Shown piece by piece: positions 23,284 to 36,712 of a stretch of DNA of 64,000 nucleotides. The notes under the pieces were generated by a model. The model had not been told where the DNA came from and did not search any database. It saw nothing but the letters and a program-made list of their open reading frames with translations. This DNA is from Hydractinia symbiolongicarpus (Eukaryota; Cnidaria; Hydrozoa; Anthoathecata; Hydractiniidae). A program made the translations under genes and the position numbers. The stretch is from NCBI RefSeq assembly GCF_029227915.1, contig NC_079877.1, forward strand, positions 15,920,851 through 15,984,850, read 5' to 3'. Within the stretch, counting starts at the first letter, position 1. The number at the start of each line of letters is the position of its first letter.

Positions 23284-26200
23284 CGGGTATGCTTTTGGAC
23301 CCTCTTCCTCATGCCGCCTTGTCAAACCTCTAAAGAGAACCAGTAACACAAAAATTAACACTAGAAAGAGTTAAGTGAAAAACAAACGATATAAAAAGTG
23401 TAACCATAGATGGTTTGATCTCGGATGAAAATCTTATCACAATCCTCAATGGCACGCAATGGAAGCAATAACCCGCGTCAAATTTAGTCTAAAATATCTA
23501 AAGTACCTAAAGGGATTAGAAAAACTAGTAAAAACACATCAAGGAAATGACGAAATTATTTAATCATATCGCTACTGTTAGGAGCATAATTTCGTGGGAT
23601 TCTTGGGGGACTTTACATTCTTTTACAAGGGGTAAATTCCATGGTTGGTTACTCTTTTTAATCATTTTGTTTCGTCTAAGTGTCGGCTATTGATCTCTCA
23701 ATCTAACTTATGTTTCCGTTATTGTTTAATTTTTCTCACAGTACTCTGCTCTACTGTTACTGTGATGTTTTACGATTTTCAAGGCAGTCCTTCATTACTA
23801 TAATGTAAAGTACATTTATTGGCTCACTTAGTGAATAAGATTTTCAGCGGGGTAGGATGCTCGTTACGCCCCCACCCACCGTGTCCTTTATATATACAGG
23901 GCCTGAGAATGTTATTATATTGTAGATGGAAACACCTTAAAACGATTTGGAAACAGTGCAAAACGAATTATAACTACATACTCGAGTGATGAAGGTTTCT
24001 TGAAACCTAGAAAATCAAAATTATATAATTAGTAGCATCAGTTTATACAAATTACACACTTCCAGGTTAAACGATATTTTTTATAATAACGTTTTTATAA
24101 TAGCTAAGTTGCTACTGCACAAAATTTAGGTAAACATTAAACAAATTATAACAGAATTTGCCAGAATTTACACACATTTGAAAAACATTTTAAAAAAAAT
24201 TTACATTATAGAGCTTGCAAAAATACATTGGTGAAATTTGTATTGTTTTCACTGCAAGGAAAAAAAATAAAAGTTCATAATCACTTACTTCTCTTGTACA
24301 ATTTCTTTTTCAATAATACAAGGCCAATAATGAGTAAAATGATTGCAAAGATTGCCAGAGCGGCAGAAATGAAAATCAAATAGAATGAAGCGTTATCTGC
24401 ACATAAAAATAGTAAAATATCAATTACTATTGTGCAGTTTCTTCCTTATATACAACGAAACTGGCAGAGAAATCGGAGAAACAATGTATTACCTTTCGAC
24501 TGGGGTATACCAACAGTTATTGCTGCTGTTACCCAATCACTTTCTTGGTTTGATTTACACAATGTTCTTACTTTGCATGATTGTATTGATTTGCTGCAAA
24601 TAAGGTAATTCGATGTTTTCGTTGTGGTGTTTAACGGAGCTTTATCGATTTGGTTTACTACCAACTGATATTCTTTGACGCAAGGTTTTGCAAGAGGGTG
24701 AACAGACCATGAAAGATTGTAGCAGTCGATACTTTTTTTTTCAAATTTTAAATCGATTGGTGTATCTAAAAATATTTCTCGTAAAATACAATTGAGATTT
24801 GCCTTCTCTAATTCTCTAAATGTTTAAATGATCAATGGAAGGTTAGCATGGAAAGGTCTTTTTTTTGTTAAAATAGTTAAAATGGCGGATTTCTTACTTT
24901 TTAATCTTTTTTCAAGCATATGGGCAAGAGTTTGGAAACATTCAAATCAATTTTATCAAAAAACACTAAAATTTTAAGAGTTTAATTAACTTTATTATCG
25001 AAAATGTTTAGAGGAAAAAAATAAGGAGTACCACCGAAGAGGTCGTGGTGTTTGAACTTAATAAATGTAACTACAACAAAAATTTTGGTCATAAAAAGGC
25101 ACATACAGTTTGCAATTAATATCGATGACGAACTCAATTTCATATTTTGATAGCCGCGAATTTTTAAATTCAGCTTTTCTCCACATTTCAAATCTGTTAA
25201 TTCCACTTTGCATTTGTACTTCTTAAGTCTTCCTTCTGTTAATTCACACGCACCAGGAAGTCTTTTACTTTCGTGTATATAAAAATTTACTTCAGGTTTT
25301 GGATGACCACAAATCTCAACTTCAGCATTTTTATTGATTAAGTTAATCTCGTTTGGTAACTTTGTTCCACAGAATTCAGGAACTCCTAAAAAATCAAATT
25401 TATTTGGCTTTTTTATTGGTCAGGATTGCTCTTCACTAACATTTAAGTCCATACAGGTGAGAGTGTATGTGACCCAGTCAAAAGTTGCGTGAGCACGATA
25501 GGGGCAAAGAATATAAAAATGTCAACTAAAAATGTAGGTTGAAAATATCCAACCTTGGTATCCTCTTATATCAAAAATTGGTGAGAAGAGAGAACTTTGG
25601 TAAAAATAGTTGGTCAGTGAAAAATAGCGGGTAAAAAATATTAGTGCCCGAAAAAAGCAATTAATTACCATGTATCGACTTTTTGTATTGACAAGGTAAA
25701 TAAAAATCCAGATACTGCAAACATGTAGATCAATCCGAAATTATAGATACGAGAAGAATTTATCCATTATAGTCCAGAAAAAGATAAATTTATATTTTTC
25801 CATTCCCTTCTTTAAAAACAAGCGCGTAGTCGACCACCTCCTCTCGATCAATTTAATATAACGCCATCATCAACGATGATTATGAAAATTAGGTTACTGC
25901 AAGTAGATTACGTAAAAAAATCAGGAATTACAAACCCTAGGCTACAGTTATTCCTTAAAAGGGGTTATGTGACAATTTGAATGAAATTAACAAACTAACA
26001 TCAATCAAATATGAGATAAGAAAAGATAACGAAAGTATTTAATTAGCATTTTCTCTTTTTTCTGTCATTATATATTGGTTGATTACTTGTAAATCTTGTG
26101 TCAGTTACTTATTTTCCTAATTTCGAAGATATATGTCATTTTCTCCTAAATTAGTTATATGAAGATAAGATCATATTACTTTTGTGCTGACATTATAAAA

Positions 26201-27165
26201 GAGTGGAGTCGTAACTGTGCATTGTAAATATCTTGTACCCGTCAGCTTGCATTTACAAATTTTTCGGATATTTTTCTAACAACGTTAAATTTTCATACTG
26301 TTTTATTTATGTGTTACCACTGCCTCATTATAACTTCAAAATAGCTATCCTATTGATTTATTGAGAGAAAAAATCACCAGTTAAAATGAGAAGTCTTTAC
26401 CCATACTCAATAAAAATTTGTGTGTTCTTTTTCACTCAAAGAACTTGATGGGGATAAATGATCAAAACGCATTATACCTGTAACATCAAGGCGGTACGTA
26501 GCGTTTTTTTTTTCTTCTCGAATTGGATTGTACAATATATATGTCACTTGCATAACATATTCACTTGCATCATCATCATATGAAACATTATGTACTGTCA
26601 TAATGCAGCACATTTTATCACCCTCCATGAAAGTTTCTATAGAAATAGAGGTTTTGTTAACAGTGAATAATTCAAGAGATTTCCAATTACCAGGATTATT
26701 TGACTTTATATTTGTTTTGTTTTTGGACAATTCCAAAAGAAAAATTTTTTCTGCATTGCTGATATTCCAATGAACAATATAATCCTTTCCTTTCGAAGCT
26801 TCGTTTTTATTGTTAGCATCACTTACGTCAATTTGTCCATCAACTGAAATATATACGATATCAAAGAATAACATTGGGAAAAAAAATAATGGACATATAC
26901 GTAAATAATCAAAGGGGCTCTCACACGTAGCTAGCTTAAAATAGTATTTTTCGTTATAAAATACTTGCCCATTATCTACCATAATTCTGATGTCACTGTA
27001 CAACAGCTAAAAATGTCATAAAGTTCTTTGAATGCTTTCTTGTGAATTTGCAGGGCATATCAAGTATATAAAACAGTATTTTACAACTTACCAATCGTAA
27101 TTGAGACGAGCAGCAATATAACCAAAGATTTACTGTACGTCACCTCGACCAGATAAAAGAGACAT
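23284..27165 (-). CDS. Alr-like immunoglobulin-superfamily membrane receptor (partial gene model)
   Basis: Minus-strand exons: 27165..27092 (hydrophobic SKSLVILLLVSITI, signal-like), 26843..26478 (V-set-like domain), 25385..25107 (cysteine-rich Ig-like domain, EICGHPKPEVNFYI), 24765..24493 (FN3-like, CYNLSWSVHP..VRTLCKS), 24396..24289 (transmembrane helix FYLIFISAALAIFAIILLII, then KKKLYKR), 24006..23982 (25-nt cytoplasmic exon) and 23329..23284 (RRHEEEGPKAYP). The first four junctions are all phase 1, and the cytoplasmic ones (1, 2, 0) chain correctly. The extracellular part carries several N-glycosylation sites. This order matches Hydractinia allorecognition proteins (Alr1, Alr2 and relatives), which mediate self/non-self recognition at the cell surface. 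The initiator methionine and the 3' end were not found, so an upstream exon and more cytoplasmic exons are expected. It could be another cnidarian IgSF receptor, or a pseudogene if the start is missing. Confidence 0.75.
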
Positions 27166-30100
27166 CTAAGGAAAACAGTAAACAAGTTTGCTAGTATAGA
27201 TCTGTGTTTTGTAAGTTGTGTGTGATTTACATTTGTTTAATTTCTACAACTTTCATGGTAATCAAATTTGCGATGGAAAATCTTTAACGTTTTGTGAGGG
27301 CATTTAATTTCTCGATCATCTTACCGTAAAACATTTTGGGCTGTATCTTTTTCCATACTTAATCGTAATTTATTACAAATAAAATATTTTAAGTCGCGAA
27401 ATTGTTTCACCTGCTTAAATTCGAACGTCGACGTGACACACAAATTATACAGAGTAGTACTATTTGCAATGATAGACATGATTGCAACTATTTGCAATCA
27501 TGTTTATCATTTCCGGTTACTATCTATGCACTCAAACATTTTAATTAAGATTTATAGTCAACAGGAAATGGTATTATCTAAATTCAACAATACTGATGGC
27601 TACAATGATGGGCATTTGATCGAGCGTGGAATTATCAAGTCTGCAGTAAAATGGAATGTCTGATTCTCTGTTTTTTTAGAATACCCACGTTCTATTGGGA
27701 TGATATTCAATTCTCTCAAGACCCCTTACACATGACGCATTTTTTTGAAATAAAGAGAAAATGTTTCAAGAGGAGAGAAAAAAAGTTCGACTTATAAAGG
27801 TGTTTGACTAATGGAAGTAGAATTATGAGGAGTTACTATTGACAGTTCGTTAATTGTTACCTTCGTTTAAACACAGCCATATGTAGCTACATCAATCTAG
27901 AAAAAAGAGAGACAAGATAATTGCAGGTGTATTTCATCTACAAGTCATACCTGACTTTGTAACTTTGTAATTAAATTTGAAATTTTCAATTCCCTTAGGC
28001 TTCAATATAGTTAAAATTTATAGGAATTCATTTAAAGAACTATACACCAGGTTAATACATACCCACCGTGCCATGTTCATGTGGCTTTTTTGAAAAAATA
28101 CCCCAATTATATTAAGTCGCAGGAGGCATGGCAACGGGTACATAAACAGACATTTAATATAATGCCATGGTTTGGTAGCTAATCCCTGAGATTGTAATAA
28201 TACATTTAATATATAGTTTTAAAAGAATAGCAAAAAAGACAAAGTAAACATGACAAGGGCATCATATTTTACCAAAATAAAAAAAATAATTTTAAGCTAG
28301 CACAAGAAAACAAGAAACAAAGAGGGGAACTATATATAGTACTCTATCATTTCATATATTGATAATTTTATAGAAAACAAAGGCTTGGAATGGCTAAAAA
28401 ATAAGAGCAACAATATGCACGAAATAAATTTGTTGGTTTAATCTCTTTTATACAGAAAACATGTGAACATTTCAGACAAACAAAAGGATAAATATATAAA
28501 GTAAATAAATGGAATAATTCTGGAAATATAAGAACAGAAAGGACAATTTCGAGCATGTTAGAAATCTTCGAATTTTATTTTTTTAATGTTTTCAAACTAT
28601 TCAATTGTTTGTCGTACTTCCAAAATATGGAACAGGTGAAAAGACTCCTTTGTAAGATAGGAAAAGATTTCATTCATTTCAAATACACATTTTCTTACCG
28701 ATTTTTTTCTTTTTAAAATAAACTCACTAAAAAAGGCTTCGTTCAATTTTTTGGCATACACATACACAGCTTTTTCCATTTAATATTTTTTTTTCGCTGG
28801 AAACTAGAGATTTGATTGTGAATCATCATATTATGTTTAGTTTAGACTTCGTTGTGCACTTTTTGTTACATGAGAGAAGCTCATAGCTATTAAAAAAACC
28901 TCATCTCACAAACAGCACGAATGGTTCAACCTGAAAACAAGTTAAGTGATTTCCAAGCCGTCTCAACTCATGACAGTTTTCTTCAAGTTTTCCCCATCAT
29001 AGTTGTAGCGAAAGAAGATATTTATGTAAATACATCGTTTCTCTAAGAAAGATATTTTACCAATATTTTTCTGTCATTCGTTGCAAAACATAACACTGAC
29101 TATAAAAAACCACACCCATTTTTTAACCATTCATGTACAGACAAGTTTATTAACACTTCTTGACTCCTACTATTTTCTGTACGACGAATTCAGACCAACG
29201 TGTTTTCTACTAGAATCTTCTTCAGTACAAAATTATTCAGCCGTAAAAACTTATTATAACAAAGAAAACGACCAGACAAATATAGACAGGTGCACACTAT
29301 TCCTGGAAGCTGGAAAGAGGCCTTTTGTTTACTATATGAAATAGATTATTTCGAGCAAAGCCTGGTTCACACTATGGGTTAATGTAGCCAGGAGACCCAG
29401 CGTAATTTTTCTTACCACCGGGAGTAGTTAAGGTGGTTAGTTTGAGAGAAACTCATTTTATCAACTCGAAGAAGAAAGCCTATTTAACTAGGCTAGGGTT
29501 AACGTGGATGTTAAATTTCTAACTTGAAGAAAATAGGTTTGTATGTATAATTTATTTTGAAATATAGTTGACATGGTTAATTCAGGACCGCCGACAACTA
29601 TTATGCGCTGTATAGTTAAAAATAAATAATTTATATTGTTATTAAAGTGGCAGCGGCGGCAGCAGCGTCCGACAACACGAGGGATAAAACGGGATAAAAT
29701 GGGTTATGCCATAGTTATTTATAAAATTTTAGGCTTATAAAGTTCGCATTTCCTAAAAGTAGGAACCAGCAGTAACCAGCAAATACGGCATCGCGTTTGT
29801 TTACATTTAAATTTTGGCGGTCTTAAAGTTTTTTGCTTGAAGGGATTCTAACATAAAAATATAAATAAATCTAAAACAAGAAAAAAAATGAGAGACTTTC
29901 AAAAAACATGCTCTTACTGTATGTAGTTTACTGATGTGTTTGTTATTCTTAAAAACATGCTGCACTCACAGCCACCATTTGCAGAATAAACTCGACCGCG
30001 TTATATTCTCGGTTCCAGATTTGTGAGGGCATCAGACGAGAAAATTAAAATAAAAATTGAACTTTAGCTGTCTTCCTCGCATTCGATAACAATTTTGTAC

Positions 30101-30200
30101 CAGTAAAACATGCATACACAAAAAACAATCTTTTGGCATTTGTCTATCAAATGTCTGAAAAAGCCACGTGTTAATTTAAAAAGTTTTTTTTAAAATATCT
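27166..30200. other. Intergenic, nothing clear
   Basis: I see no supported gene. The missing first exon of the receptor at 23284..27165 may be here. A 20-bp segment GAGACCCAGCGTAATTTTTC at 29392 recurs exactly at 36009. Confidence 0.4.
29392..29450. repeat. Dispersed repeat with GAGACCCAGCGTAATTTTTC
   Basis: The 20-bp core is identical at 29392-29411 and 36009-36028. A third related piece at about 36445 (CGTGATTTTTCTTAACACCGGG) shares the adjoining segment of the first copy. It is probably the end of a mobile element. Confidence 0.5.
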
Positions 30201-30229
30201 TCATTGCAGTTAAGAATCTTTCAAAACTT

Positions 30230-31047
30230 GAACACATCATGGTTCATTGTGCAGCTGTTAATTAAAGATTCGGAAACTAGCACATTGACTCTGCAACGTA
30301 GCATTCGGAAACGTACAACAAAATGTATAGGTTGTCAATCCGTCAATCAAATAGATTTGTTGTCACCGATTAGATCGATTGCTGCTCCGATTTTAAATTC
30401 TACTCTGTCCCGAGTCAAGTCAGAACTTCGTAAAACTTGAAGACATTCAGGGCGAAAATAATTGGCGATAGCTCTCCTCTAAAACCGATCTTGGCGAGTG
30501 GAAATAGTAGTGGTATAAGTTGTTTAGAATTAGTTGATGTAGCAACCATGTAAATAATCGAATTGTAAATAGTGAAATTGAAAATAATAGTGTAAATAAT
30601 GACGTTGCAAGTACTGACACTGTTAGTCATGGTGTAATAGTGAAAAGTAAGGTGGATAAATTTGACTGTGGTGCGGATCATTCATTTTTGAACACGAGTA
30701 CTGAAACGTTCGTCGACTATGAGGTAAACGATCCTTCTTTTGATCCAGTGGAATGGGTAGACGTGAGTGATGATGAGGATACAGAAGATGAATCTCACGA
30801 TATGGATCAGGACGATAGAGTATGCGAGAAGCAGTTAAGGAAGTTGTTACAACATTGCCCTCGTTGTGGTTCTGATGTTTTACCTGATGAAACCTGTACT
30901 TTTGAGATCCAGGGTAGCCAATTTCGAATTCAACTTATATGTGCTAAAAATTGTTGTTGTCGATTTGAATGGACATCTCAACCAAAATCAGGATGTGTAA
31001 TTATAACGCTGATCAATCTCAAGCAACAACGGCTTACGATAATTTAA
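30230..31047 (+). pseudogene. THAP/zinc-ribbon transposase N-terminus, decayed
   Basis: At 30230 a short MVHCAAVN opening resembles the start of a THAP domain (MxxCAAxxC), but it runs into a stop where the next cysteine should be. A long open frame from about 30520 to 31047 then carries an acidic stretch (VEWVDVSDDEDTEDE). It also has a zinc-ribbon-like motif: CPRCG, a spacer, then CAKNCCCRFEWTSQPKSG. This order is common in cnidarian THAP transposase-like proteins. The catalytic half is absent downstream. A related catalytic half is at 59556..60293. It converges with the P2X7-C-like gene at 31487..32288. The mobile family is inferred; the exact superfamily is uncertain. Confidence 0.6.
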
Positions 31048-31486
31048 GAAATAAGGTTGCTTTTCGCAAGGCAACACAAAAAGATGTTGTCAGAAAGGTT
31101 TTGGAAGAAAAAGAGTACTTTTAAAAAAGGATGATCCATGAATCCGTTGGGCGAGCCATGTTGGGAAAGAAATATATTTTTCCACAAAACGCGCATTCAT
31201 GTCTCTTCAACAAGCATCTTAGGCAACTAAAACTGAATTGTTAGAAAGAAGAGAAAAGTACAGACCTTTTAACAACACTGTATCCTTGAAGTTTCAAGTT
31301 TCCTTTAAGGGCCAGATAAAAAATTTGTAGAATCATTGATATTTTTTATTTACCTTTTTTATTATAATACATAGTTCATTATTGTTCTTATGCCATTTAC
31401 AAAATACCTCCGTATTATTACCCGCAAAATAGTTTTTTGTTGTTGCTGCGCAGAAATTAGTACGAATATTAGGAATAATAGTTCTA

Positions 31487-32288
31487 TTACCACGCTTCAT
31501 CAATTTCTGAAGTTATAATATCGTCTTCATTATCTTCCCCTTTGAAGATACTATAACTGCCATCAGACTCAGGAAACTTTTGTCTAATAGCTGTAACCAC
31601 GCATGATGGGATAACTTGTCTGACACCTCTACCAAGTTTTGCATATAAAAACCAAGTGAATTGCCTATAGGCGGCATATCTGAAAGTTCTAAACCAGAAT
31701 AATAAGTACATGGATACATAGATATTAACATTGGCATACATGGCACCAAATCTAGTATGGACAACTTACATATTCGGGGCCCATATCTATTAACCTAGGA
31801 ATATGGGCACCTTCTCGATCGTTAAGGCTAACGAGTACTGCCCACAACACGCTTTTTGTAGATATACCAGTGGAAAATCCTCAAGATCCGTTATGCATTG
31901 CACGTCTAAAATAGAATTTGAAAACATGAGGTAGCTGAATCAGGCTCATTTAACCTATACTCGACTATTCATATATAAAAGGGTAGTATTAACAAAAAAA
32001 AGAACAAGATAACCGAACCAGAGTTTAGAAGCGGTTTTATTTTATCGATCTCTTGACAACACAAACACTCCTTATTGACAACCATTTTTTGCATTTATTG
32101 CATTTGCACCACGACGTTTCGTCTTCCTGTTCCGCTCGACTTAATCTCGCCAACCTTCCCCTCATTTCTTCTTCCACTAATTCGTTTGCATTTTCTATAT
32201 TATAATTAACCCAATACGATTCATTTGAATCATCGTCTTCGTCTGTTCTTTTTGGCTCAAATTGGTAAGGTTTTATTCCAGCTGCCAT
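31487..32288 (-). pseudogene. P2X7 C-terminal-like zinc protein, three exons, frameshifted
   Basis: The start is MAAGIKPYQFEPKRT at 32288. SWCKCNKCKK follows, and then the frame shifts at a run of six T (32085-32090, plus strand). The other frame continues with NKECLCCQEIDKIKP. Exon 2 (31905..31770) has the ITDLEDFP-type block and, after a second shift at five T (31853-31857), VLWAVLVSLNDREGAHIPRL. It ends at a GTAAGT donor. Exon 3 (from about 31688) reads FRYAAYRQFTWFLYAKLGRG then VIPSCVVTAIRQKFPESDG and stops at 31487. This is the zinc-binding cytoplasmic ballast domain seen at the P2X7 receptor C-terminus, without the channel. In cnidarians such free-standing versions are numerous. Both shifts lie in homopolymers, so they may be sequence errors. 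Confidence 0.7.
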
Positions 32289-34962
32289 CACGATAATGCA
32301 TATATGAAGTAATTATGACTATACAGAAAAATGTTCTATCGTGTTTTTTTTTCAAATGTATTTTTGTATTATCGGCAAAGTTGGAGAGGACATCACATTA
32401 CGTAACATGCTGGACCACATCATATTACGTAACATGCTAACAGAGCTGGACCTAGACATAAACATGCAAGCGGCCATTGCTAAACGAGAGTCTCATGGCG
32501 AAAGGTTACAAACTGTTTTTATGGTGTTGTGAGTATGTTTTGACAACTAAGATGTGGATTTTATTTAATGTTATAATATTTTTAAAAGTTTTAAGAAATA
32601 TTGTTGTGGCTTGTTAGGATCCCTTAACAGTTTTTTTTAAATGAGGGGACTACATCGTACTAGACTTCTAAAATTTTCAGACGCCGTAGTTTCAATCGCC
32701 GTAAGCTCTCTATTTTAAAACCACACGCGAGAATTACAAAAACAAATTAATATTCCGAATAACGAACTAATATCTGAATTGTAAACCAAATATAACGAAA
32801 AACACTATACGGAGGAGAGTCTAAAAGAGGACATTTCTTTCTTCTTGTAGACACAGCAAAGTTCAAATAAATTGAGTAAATTAATAAATGGGGTAAGGGT
32901 TGTGTTACTCACTTGGTGTGCAAAATTCTATTTGTTTATCGTTTTTTATAAGAAATCAAGCAAAAGGCCTAACAGTGTAGGTTTCTTAATTATTTCATGA
33001 TTTTAGTACTGAAAGTTTCTCATGCGCCTTGAGTCTGCAATTGTCATCTGCAATTTACGACAAATCTACTTATTTTGAAACATGTAGTGTGTGCAAATAG
33101 TTCTAATTTCGTTACTTTATGATACTCAAAACATATTTTATTTTTGTTCAAGTCAAAGTTTTTTTCTTAAAACGTGTTACATTTTATTTTAAAGAAAGAA
33201 CTTTAATCCTGAAATATATTTTCGTTTTATTTATTTTTGTTTCCATTATTGTGTTTATGCAAAATAAATAATAAGTTAAGTTTATTAACTATCGCGAATT
33301 CCGCGAATTTTATTCATATTCGCGAAAGTTAATCTTCGCAGAAAGCATTTTATTGGACCTTGTGAAAACAACTTACAAGTAGCTAGTTAACAAGAGCATA
33401 AAGTATCAGAAAAAGGTCCTGGAAACTAGGTGCCCTTTTATTTATCATATTAGGTAGTTTTAAGGTCATGAAGTACACAGTGGTCTACACTATTAAAATG
33501 TCAGCTCATGCCACCGTTCATTGTTTTTGTTCAAAGTTTTAACAATCTGGTACTAGCTACGTTTTAGAGAGCATAAAAAACATCTCCAAAAAATATACTT
33601 AGTTTTCCTAAGTGTGTACCAATATTTCAGATATGTAATTTTCCTCACGGCGTCAACACTGTAGCAAAAATAAAGGGTCATATTTGAGTTTAAATAGACC
33701 TATCATGGTTGGATCTATTTCACTCCAATTAGATTGGCAAGAAATAAAATAAATGAGTTTGTTATATTTGTGATACAGATCACATAAAAGTATATTTTTC
33801 CGGGAAATGTTCAAAGCATTCTTTACCACAAAATGCACGTTACCCACAACAACAAGAAACTCACAAGGATCCCCTTTTAAAATTGTAGACACGGGAGTTG
33901 CCTACTTCCATGTTAGACAGTGAATAAGCATTCAATATTTTAAAAGACATCGTCTTAACTTTAAAATATCTACATTTTGGCGCCCTGTTATAGCGTAACT
34001 TCATAAAGTAACTAGAGACATGATGTGTACCCTGTGCATATAGCTACTAACTTTTTTTTACAAAAACTTTATTTACCACGAATATTTTTATTTATTTAAT
34101 TTGTTTTCACTGTCTTGGCATGTTTTGTTAACTGATGCCGCCATTTTTTAATTTCTAACTTTTGCTATCAGTTCACAAGAGTATAACAATTGTTTAGCGA
34201 GAAATCCATACTGCTGATATCAGCACAATGAGAACTTCCACCTTATATATTATATTTAATAAAGGGTGAATCATGTTCTTTTATGTAAGATATAATTTAT
34301 ATATTTATTTTCACGCATGCGCATTAGCCTATGTAAAATTAATATTTAATAACCCCACAGAACAATGCTTGAGAGAACCCAATTAAGAAAACATACAATA
34401 CAAGTTATCAAAGCATTTATATCACGAACGTGTAGACAAATACTGACATTATTTATTCATACCTTTATACTGTTGCTCATTCATTAGATGAATCTGTCGA
34501 CTCTTCCTCGTCGTTTTATTTTTTATTTTTTATTTACCTAAACAACATCTATTTAAGTAAATGTTTTTAAAACAAGCTGACTTTTTTGTCAAAAAAATAC
34601 GAACAATTTATACCAAGATAAGACGTTCAAGAAATTAAACCATATCATAGATCATAAATCTATGAGATCGAGACCATAAGGGAATCACAATATGAAAATA
34701 AAACTACTTTGTGGTTTTTAATTACTCTCTGTCTAGCAATAAGCACGTCACAACGAAACAACGCATAGTTTTGTTGTCACGAGAACGGTTTGCAAGTTTT
34801 TCCCCCTATATATCAAAGCAACAAAAGTTCCACTTATCAACGCTGTGTAAATAAAATCATAAGTTTAAAAAAAATTTGTTTTATTCCTAGTAGCTACATG
34901 AAAACACTTCTGGGAAAAACTATCGTAAAGCCGGATCTTCACAAGACGAAAATGTAAATGCC

Positions 34963-35162
34963 GGCAATTCCTTTCCGACGACCTTTTTCCGATGCTAAAC
35001 AGTTAGCTCCCGGTAACTTGAACATTGGATAACTTGAACTTATATTATCTCGAACCATTTTCTTTGGTCTCTTGATCATTCGGTAATACTTTGTTATAAA
35101 AAACACTCCCGTTACTCCAACCTCGGATAACTCGAACATTTGTTATTAACTCGACCAATTTT
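34963..35162. mobile_element. Truncated pogo-like MITE
   Basis: CAGTTAGCTCCCGGTAACTT followed by repeated AACTTGAAC and AACTCGAAC phrases matches the left part of the full element at 50001..50493. The opposite terminus is missing. Confidence 0.55.
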
Positions 35163-36712
35163 TGACCCCTCCCGCTGAAGGTACCGGGGATTAATTGTAC
35201 TATATTGGTAAACTCAACTAAAATAAGGGTGCTCAGTGGGTGTGGAAATAAAATAAAAGTAAAGTTAGGAGAAAGTAAAGAGCCTTGTTTACCACCAATA
35301 AACGTTAAGTGTTTTAAATTTTACAACTCTAGTTCTTAAGGTGTTATTTCTTTGTGATAAACAACCAAAGCAATTAAGACTTTTTTTGATTAATTTAGAT
35401 TCTTGTGTTTTACAATTTCCAAACTCTTACGCCTCGTGTAAATTCAGCTTTAAGTTTATTTAGTAAAGAAAAAAAAAAGATCAACAAAGGTAAACGTTTA
35501 ACGAATGTAATTCAAAAAAATTTTTATCTCCCAAACATGTTTTAATACTTTTAACACTTTTAGATTTGGCAATTTTTCAATATAAGGTTTTTGAAATCCC
35601 ATTTTGGAATTTATAGCAATAACGGTGCTGAATGTTGTTTGAAAAATAATCCGAAAAAATATTAAACTATACTGCATTCCTACCTAGTTTAGCCTAGTTA
35701 ACTAAGCTTTCTTTGAGGATATCAAACTTAGTTGACAAAACAAATGTCAGAGCAAATCCCTAAAATTCATATAAAAATTCATAAAACTCATAGTAAACCC
35801 CGAATTACAATCAACCAATTAAAACAAAGTCGGCGAAGACACATCTTATCCTCTTAAATAATACAACAATTTATTACATTTGTTCTGGTGAGTGAGGCCA
35901 TTCGCGCTTAAAACAAAGGATTTCCTGATATTGACCACGTGAGCAAAGAAAAATAGAATTAACCAATCAAAAATCGCGGTCATTATTCTGACTGCAGAAA
36001 AATCATTTGAGACCCAGCGTAATTTTTCCCATCTTAATTTGATGATAGGTCTCATTACCCAATTTCAAGAGAGACTACCCCAAGACATTTGGTGATGCAA
36101 AATGCCCAGCATTAATAGGAATAACTAAAAACGAAAGTTTTGGCGTAAGTTAATTTGCTTTACCTACACACGCATTTAGGCGTAAAAAGAGCCCTGGGCA
36201 AGAGATTGGTTTTGCGAGAAGAAATTTATAAAAATTGGCGACTAGCCAATGAATATCAATGAAGTATGGGAACTATTTTGACGAATGAAAATATACAAAT
36301 TACGTTTAGTTTAAGTGCTGTCATTCTATTTTCCAAGAAGTAGAACAAATCTAAATTTAGCAAGGTTTTTTCCCTTGACGTCATATTGTTGAAAGATAAA
36401 CGATCTTATTAAATCAAAAGACAAAACTTTTTGATAAAAGACACCAGCGTGATTTTTCTTAACACCGGGACATCGGATGAATAAGGTGGGAATATTATGT
36501 TGCTTCACAAACGAATTCTTAGCAGTCAATTCCCGCGTTCTTTATTGGTTACTATTGTTTTTTGACCACATGGTCAATATTTGGAAACCTTATAATGTAT
36601 TCAAAGACAAATATAAAATATTTCTAAGGAACATGTGGCTGCGCTGGCCTTTGTTTATTAGTCATGGTTTGCCTTGAGAAAGTAATTTGTGCTTATTAGT
36701 TGATTTGAATCC

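Noticed and set aside
28368-28779. Two ~60-codon minus-strand frames upstream of the receptor as its first exon
   Set aside because: Neither gives a signal peptide start in a phase compatible with the exon beginning at 27165.
29641-29668. GGCAGCGGCGGCAGCAGCG as a coding repeat
   Set aside because: It is a short low-complexity run, and no open frame with protein-like character surrounds it.
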